This document shows, in pieces, positions 59,976-64,000 of a stretch of 64,000 nucleotides of DNA. This stretch comes from Apostichopus japonicus (lineage: Eukaryota; Echinodermata; Holothuroidea; Aspidochirotida; Stichopodidae): contig NC_092576.1 of the NCBI RefSeq assembly GCF_037975245.1, forward strand, positions 26,675,611 through 26,739,610. Reading direction: 5' to 3'. The notes beneath the pieces were generated by a model. The model did not search any database and was not told the DNA's origin. It saw only the letters and a program-made list of their open reading frames with translations. The position numbers and the translations under genes are program-made. Numbering within the stretch: the first letter of the stretch is position 1; each line of letters begins with the position of its first letter.

Positions 59976-61376
59976 GAACGGAAAATAATAGAGAGGAGTG
60001 AGTTGATTCAAGCAATTAAACAACCACAGAACCGAGGGGTTACCTCAATATTATCTCAATCATAAAATAAAAAAATTCCTAACTGAAGAACTTTATGACA
60101 CAGGCATTATGAAATATGTAAAAAACAAATGACACACGATCAATTATGAATACACATATTTGAAAAGGAGGCCACATTTTTTCCTTCAGATTTCATGTTT
60201 ATGAGTAGTATGACTGTAGGGTTTAAATTGCGACTCTCGATTGGCACGAGGACTTCCTGATCGAAAGACTTCCACGCACTTCCTGACCGAGGTTTCAATC
60301 AATGTTTCATCACATACTCGTTATAAATGGAATCCACATTACGATGGAGAAAATTTGGACTCGCTGTCGGTAAGTTTTTTTCCCCCACAGTCATTGCTTT
60401 AATAGTAGAAGAAACAGATACACAGAAGGAAATGGTATGGGTAGGAATGACTACCGGAGCTAATCAATTGTTTTAACGGCTTCAAATATTATTGGTGAAG
60501 AAAAATAAAATCCAGTACTTTCCCTTTTTCCATCCCTGACTTATATATATATATTTTTTTGGGGGGGGGGGTTGTTTGTCGTCTATTTCTGGCTGTGTAA
60601 CTCATTTGGGATTGTTTTTGTGATACAGATATAGTTGATAATCTCTCACACTGAGTAATATTTCTCTTAGCTATTTGTGGCAGTTATTCATCGGAATGAT
60701 CTCGTAGAATCTAAAGGGTTTTGTTACCCTTTCAAACTGTTTGAAAGTGCAATAAAAGCAGATTTCTATGCATAGCAAAAAAAAAGAAAATAATAAGAAT
60801 ACTCACCAAAGTTCACCAAAGGTCAACAAAGTTCAATAAAGTTTAATAAAGCATATGAGATAAGATTTTTTTGAGAAATAAAGAGAAGATCCCCTCCCCC
60901 CACCCCCACCCCAGGAAAAGAAAAAAATAGATATAGAATTCAAACAAAGTTCAAGAAGCATATGAGAAAGATTTTATATCAAAAGGATGCATATATGTAA
61001 AAATGACTATTGAATATTCATTAGAAATTAGCATTGTTATTCAAAACAGCAAAAACGAGAGAAAATTAACAGGCAAATAGATATATCACAATATAAAAAA
61101 AAAACACATTTTCTGAAAAGCAAATGTGAGAAGAAAAAAAACAACCAAAGAAATGAAACAGTAAGAGTGAAGGTGAGTGAGCATTGCTTGCAAACATCCC
61201 AAAATAGAGGGCGGTCTTGTAAATTCTTTTAAAAGCATGGCCCCTTCTCAAGGCAGCCTATTAGTGCTAGAGCGTAACAGTTGCAGAGAGGCGAGAACAA
61301 TATGTGAAATCCCAAATTCCTGTGACTTTTGTGTTAAGAGTGAAAGTTTGGCAAATAGAAGTAGAAGAAGAATAGG
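59976..61376. other. No gene seen
   Basis: AT-rich. A short ATG...TGTCG|GTAAGT at 60344-60374 on the plus strand looks like a coding first exon and donor, but stands alone. Homopolymer runs occur near 60560 and 60890. Confidence 0.4.
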
Positions 61377-61384
61377 AGGAGAAA

Positions 61385-61754
61385 CAGTGGCGGAGCTAGG
61401 GGTATTGGTCAGGAGCGGCAAGAATTCTGTAGGGGCGTTTTCGGCACTCTCTAAGCGCAGCGCCACCACAGGTTGGTGTGTAGCGTACAGAAATTTTTTG
61501 AGTAAAGATCGTCAGAAATGACCTTTTCCGGGCCTGGCTAATTTGAAGATAAACAAAGAATAAATAGGTGTCGTCGCGAAATTACACCAACAAACTGTGA
61601 CAAATGTCAATAGGTAGATGCGAGCGCAATAAAAGTCAATAATCTAGAATAAGTAAAAAGTGGTAAAGAGCTGAAAAGGGTGCCAGCAGTCCATTTGAGT
61701 CCATCAGGGGGGCATCCCCTCCCCCCCCCTGACTGTATGGACGATCCGCCAATG
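61385..61754. mobile_element. hAT-type MITE
   Basis: Flanked by perfect 8-bp duplications aggagaaa (61377-61384 and 61755-61762). The ends CAGTGGCGGAGC and GATCCGCCAATG are inverted repeats (10 of 12). The 8-bp duplication and CAG(T/G)G ends are hAT features. No transposase inside. Confidence 0.92.
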
Positions 61755-61762
61755 AGGAGAAA

Positions 61763-63616
61763 GATGGTGTTTTATAATCGCTGATGTCAGTCCATCCTGC
61801 ATTTAATTATAATAAGTACTTCTTTTAACTGAATTCTGATGCAGGGAACAAAGTAAGAACTAGGAAATTTACTTATCTAGACTAATAGAGATCAAAATGA
61901 TACTTGATATAATTTACTGTGTTCAGTCTATGCCAGGGCAGTTATATGCAGTATGCTTCCTGAAAAACGTATTTTGGCTGAATTTTGCCAAAATCAAGGA
62001 ATACTTCTCTGATTAAACAGAAAGCCAACTTGGTTGTGACCACATCGATCTCTGGAGTGTATGGGGAAGTGTGAGGGGGGGGGAAGGGGATTTTGTGTCA
62101 ACGTGGTATGTGTTGATCAGCTTTTTATACAGTTATGCTTCCAAAGCAAGATGTGTAATGTGATGGTTTTTCCTTACTGCGCCATTTTGTGTGTTAAAGA
62201 AATGACATTGTGGCATGATCTAACATCTTAATCAAAACAATGATTTACTTTGTGTACATTAGACTGAATTCAAGTCACTACAAAGGCCAAGCCGGTATAC
62301 AAACATGACCGGGGTGCTTTAAAGCTGAAAAACTTAAATAGTTTGAGAGGTGAGAATTCAAGGAGGTTTTCTTAAAATAAATCAACCATTAATTCATAGC
62401 TGTGCATGTGAAGGCTTTTTTTTTTCATAACCTGAGTTCTACCCAAAGGAGTAAATGAAAGCCAGTTACCTAATCAAACACAAATGCTCCTCCCCCCCCC
62501 CCCCCCCAAATATTTATTTACCAGGCATTCAAAATTTACTATTTGCTTGAAAAACCTGAGAGTTTCTCTACGCTGCTAAACAGTGCTATACACTTTCTAC
62601 AGGAAATTGAAGACCCATCCTGTCTGTGACTTCCAGTCACGTTTATCAAACTCTCGAAGGATAGGACCCACTTTCCTTCTTTTATATAAAGATCTCTCTC
62701 CATTTTGGAGATTTTAATGACTAGTGGAGCCAATCGTATATTTCATGCAATATCTTCCCTTGACTGCTCGCTACATTCATGTTATTACAGATGAGTCTGG
62801 GGTAAAAAAAAAAAATCACGGAACTTTGTAAAAATTACGGTATAGGCTCCAGTTTGCATATACTACAGTGTGTTAGGATAACAGTTTTTGTCCCTGAGGT
62901 AGAAAAGAAATCACGGATATTCAAGCTCATGCCTGTTATTGAGATATCCAGTAGCCCGAAGGGATAGTTGGCGTCTGAAACAACACAGTTTCACTCTCAG
63001 TCTATCAGCAACTCATCTCAGCGGTTTCCATCCTTTTATTTATCATTTCATCAAACACTAACAATTTTCTTTCCTGAAGGGTAGTAGAACAGAAACTCTT
63101 CCTCGCAAAGATCAATTTGTCCGAAAAAGGCAGAAAAAAAACCCTGGGGTCGATGTCGAAACAAGGATTTTTGTGGAATTATGTCATGGAATCTCAGATT
63201 ACAATTGCTTTTGATATTAGATGCTTGTATCAGGTATATAGTAATATTCATCAACTGTGCAAGGAATGAAGGTACTGTAGCATTAAAAGACAAATGATGG
63301 TATTAGGAGAGTAAGAGGCATTTTGACATCAATATCTACGTAGTAGTCTTATTTTATAGAAGAGTGTTCATAACTCTTGTGAAGGTAGGAAGGGCTAATA
63401 GCTATTCTTGTTTCTTTAATGTCAGGCAGTTTATAGAACTTGATATTGATTCATTGAGGAAGGAATGTTGGTAATTTTAGGTCTAGGGACACCTATGAAC
63501 AGCGTTGTCCTGATCACTCTAATAGGTATTATAAATAATGAAAGAAGCTGCAACTCCCATCAAATTCCATTCATCAAAGATTGACCATTACACAAGTCTT
63601 TTGGGTAATTCTAGTT
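61763..63616. other. No gene seen
   Basis: Contains repeat X copy 2 (62785-62960) and C or G runs at 62080 and 62495. No supported reading frame. Confidence 0.4.
62785..62960 (-). repeat. Dispersed repeat X, copy 2
   Basis: Inverted relative to 43360-43530. Shared bases include 'gtataggctccagtttgcat' and 'ggtagaaaagaaatcacgga'. Confidence 0.7.
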
Positions 63617-63935
63617 TTATCTATGAATAGACATTAGCTAATTTTGCACATTGATGATGTAAAGGGAGTGACTGCCTAATTTTTATCTATGAATAGACAT
63701 TTATCTATGAATAGACATTAGCTCATTATGCACATTGATGATGTAAAGGGAGTGACTGCCTAATTTTTATCTATGAATAGACATTTATCTATGAATAGAT
63801 ATTAGCTCATTATGCACATTGATGATGTAAAGGGAGTGACTGCCTAATTTTTATCTATGAATAGACATTTATCTATGAATAGACATTAGCTAATATTGCA
63901 CATTGATGATGTAAAGGGAGTGACTGCCTAATTTT
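63617..63935. repeat. Tandem repeat, about 86-bp unit, four copies
   Basis: 'tttatctatgaatagacatt' and 'cacattgatgatgtaaaggg' + 'agtgactgcctaa' repeat with few changes. The first copy is shorter at its start. Recently expanded, judging by similarity. Confidence 0.95.
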
Positions 63936-64000
63936 CTGTTCTGTTATTTCCTTGTTTTTATAACCTTCATGTCAAGATCTGAACACAGGTTGGTGGCCTG

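Noticed and set aside
61177-61521. 114-residue plus-strand frame as a gene
   Set aside because: It runs into the hAT MITE at 61385 and shows no domain or splice signals.

Overview
This is a eukaryotic, AT-rich, transposon-rich window that carries one recognisable cellular gene. The gene is the 3' part of a RhoGAP of the ARHGAP39/Vilse (CrossGAP) type on the minus strand. Introns, a tRNA-derived SINE, many Ty3/gypsy and BEL/Pao retrotransposons, a CR1/L2-like LINE, a pogo-like transposon and several MITEs point to an invertebrate metazoan. A marine deuterostome such as an echinoderm is plausible but is not proven by the sequence.

1-28.4 kb is a transposon graveyard, almost all on the minus strand, with a resolvable nesting order. 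Gypsy B (gag, protease and RT at 16.0-19.0 kb; RNase H and integrase at 2.7-4.5 kb) was split by gypsy D (4502-16026, two LTRs, target duplication gaac). D was itself split inside gag by gypsy F (10818-14021, target duplication gcctc in plus orientation). F is scrambled: its RNase H/integrase end lies 5' of its single full LTR and its gag-RT lies 3' of it. B is fused at about 2745 to an integrase fragment of another gypsy (A). Upstream lie a gag fragment (E), a nearly whole mag-like gypsy (C, 20.2-24.3 kb), another gag fragment, and a pogo-like transposase gene split by gypsy G. All carry stops, frameshifts or deletions.

28.4-40.3 kb has no convincing host gene. It holds a deleted BEL/Pao element with perfect target duplications (30835-34003), SINEs, a subterminal-repeat MITE, a TTAA-type MITE and a perfect 84-bp palindrome (38561-38644).

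40.3-54.7 kb holds the RhoGAP gene: eight coding exons whose phases all agree (420 residues plus stop), with MyTH4 then RhoGAP domains and an arginine finger, plus one possible short 5' exon at 54663-54743. Seven of the eight introns, counting the tentative one, are GT-AG. The intron at 47581-48295 is a U12-type AT-AC intron with textbook donor and branch-point sequences, and a TTAA-flanked MITE sits 5 nt upstream of the branch-point motif. The neighbouring intron carries five tandem decoy copies of the real 5' splice site. Other introns are filled with minisatellites.

54.7-64 kb has no supported coding gene beyond that tentative exon. It contains a GGTA/GATA array, LINE 3' tails, a copy of a repeat with a hammerhead-ribozyme-like core, a hAT-type MITE with a perfect 8-bp target duplication, and a roughly 86-bp tandem repeat at the right edge.
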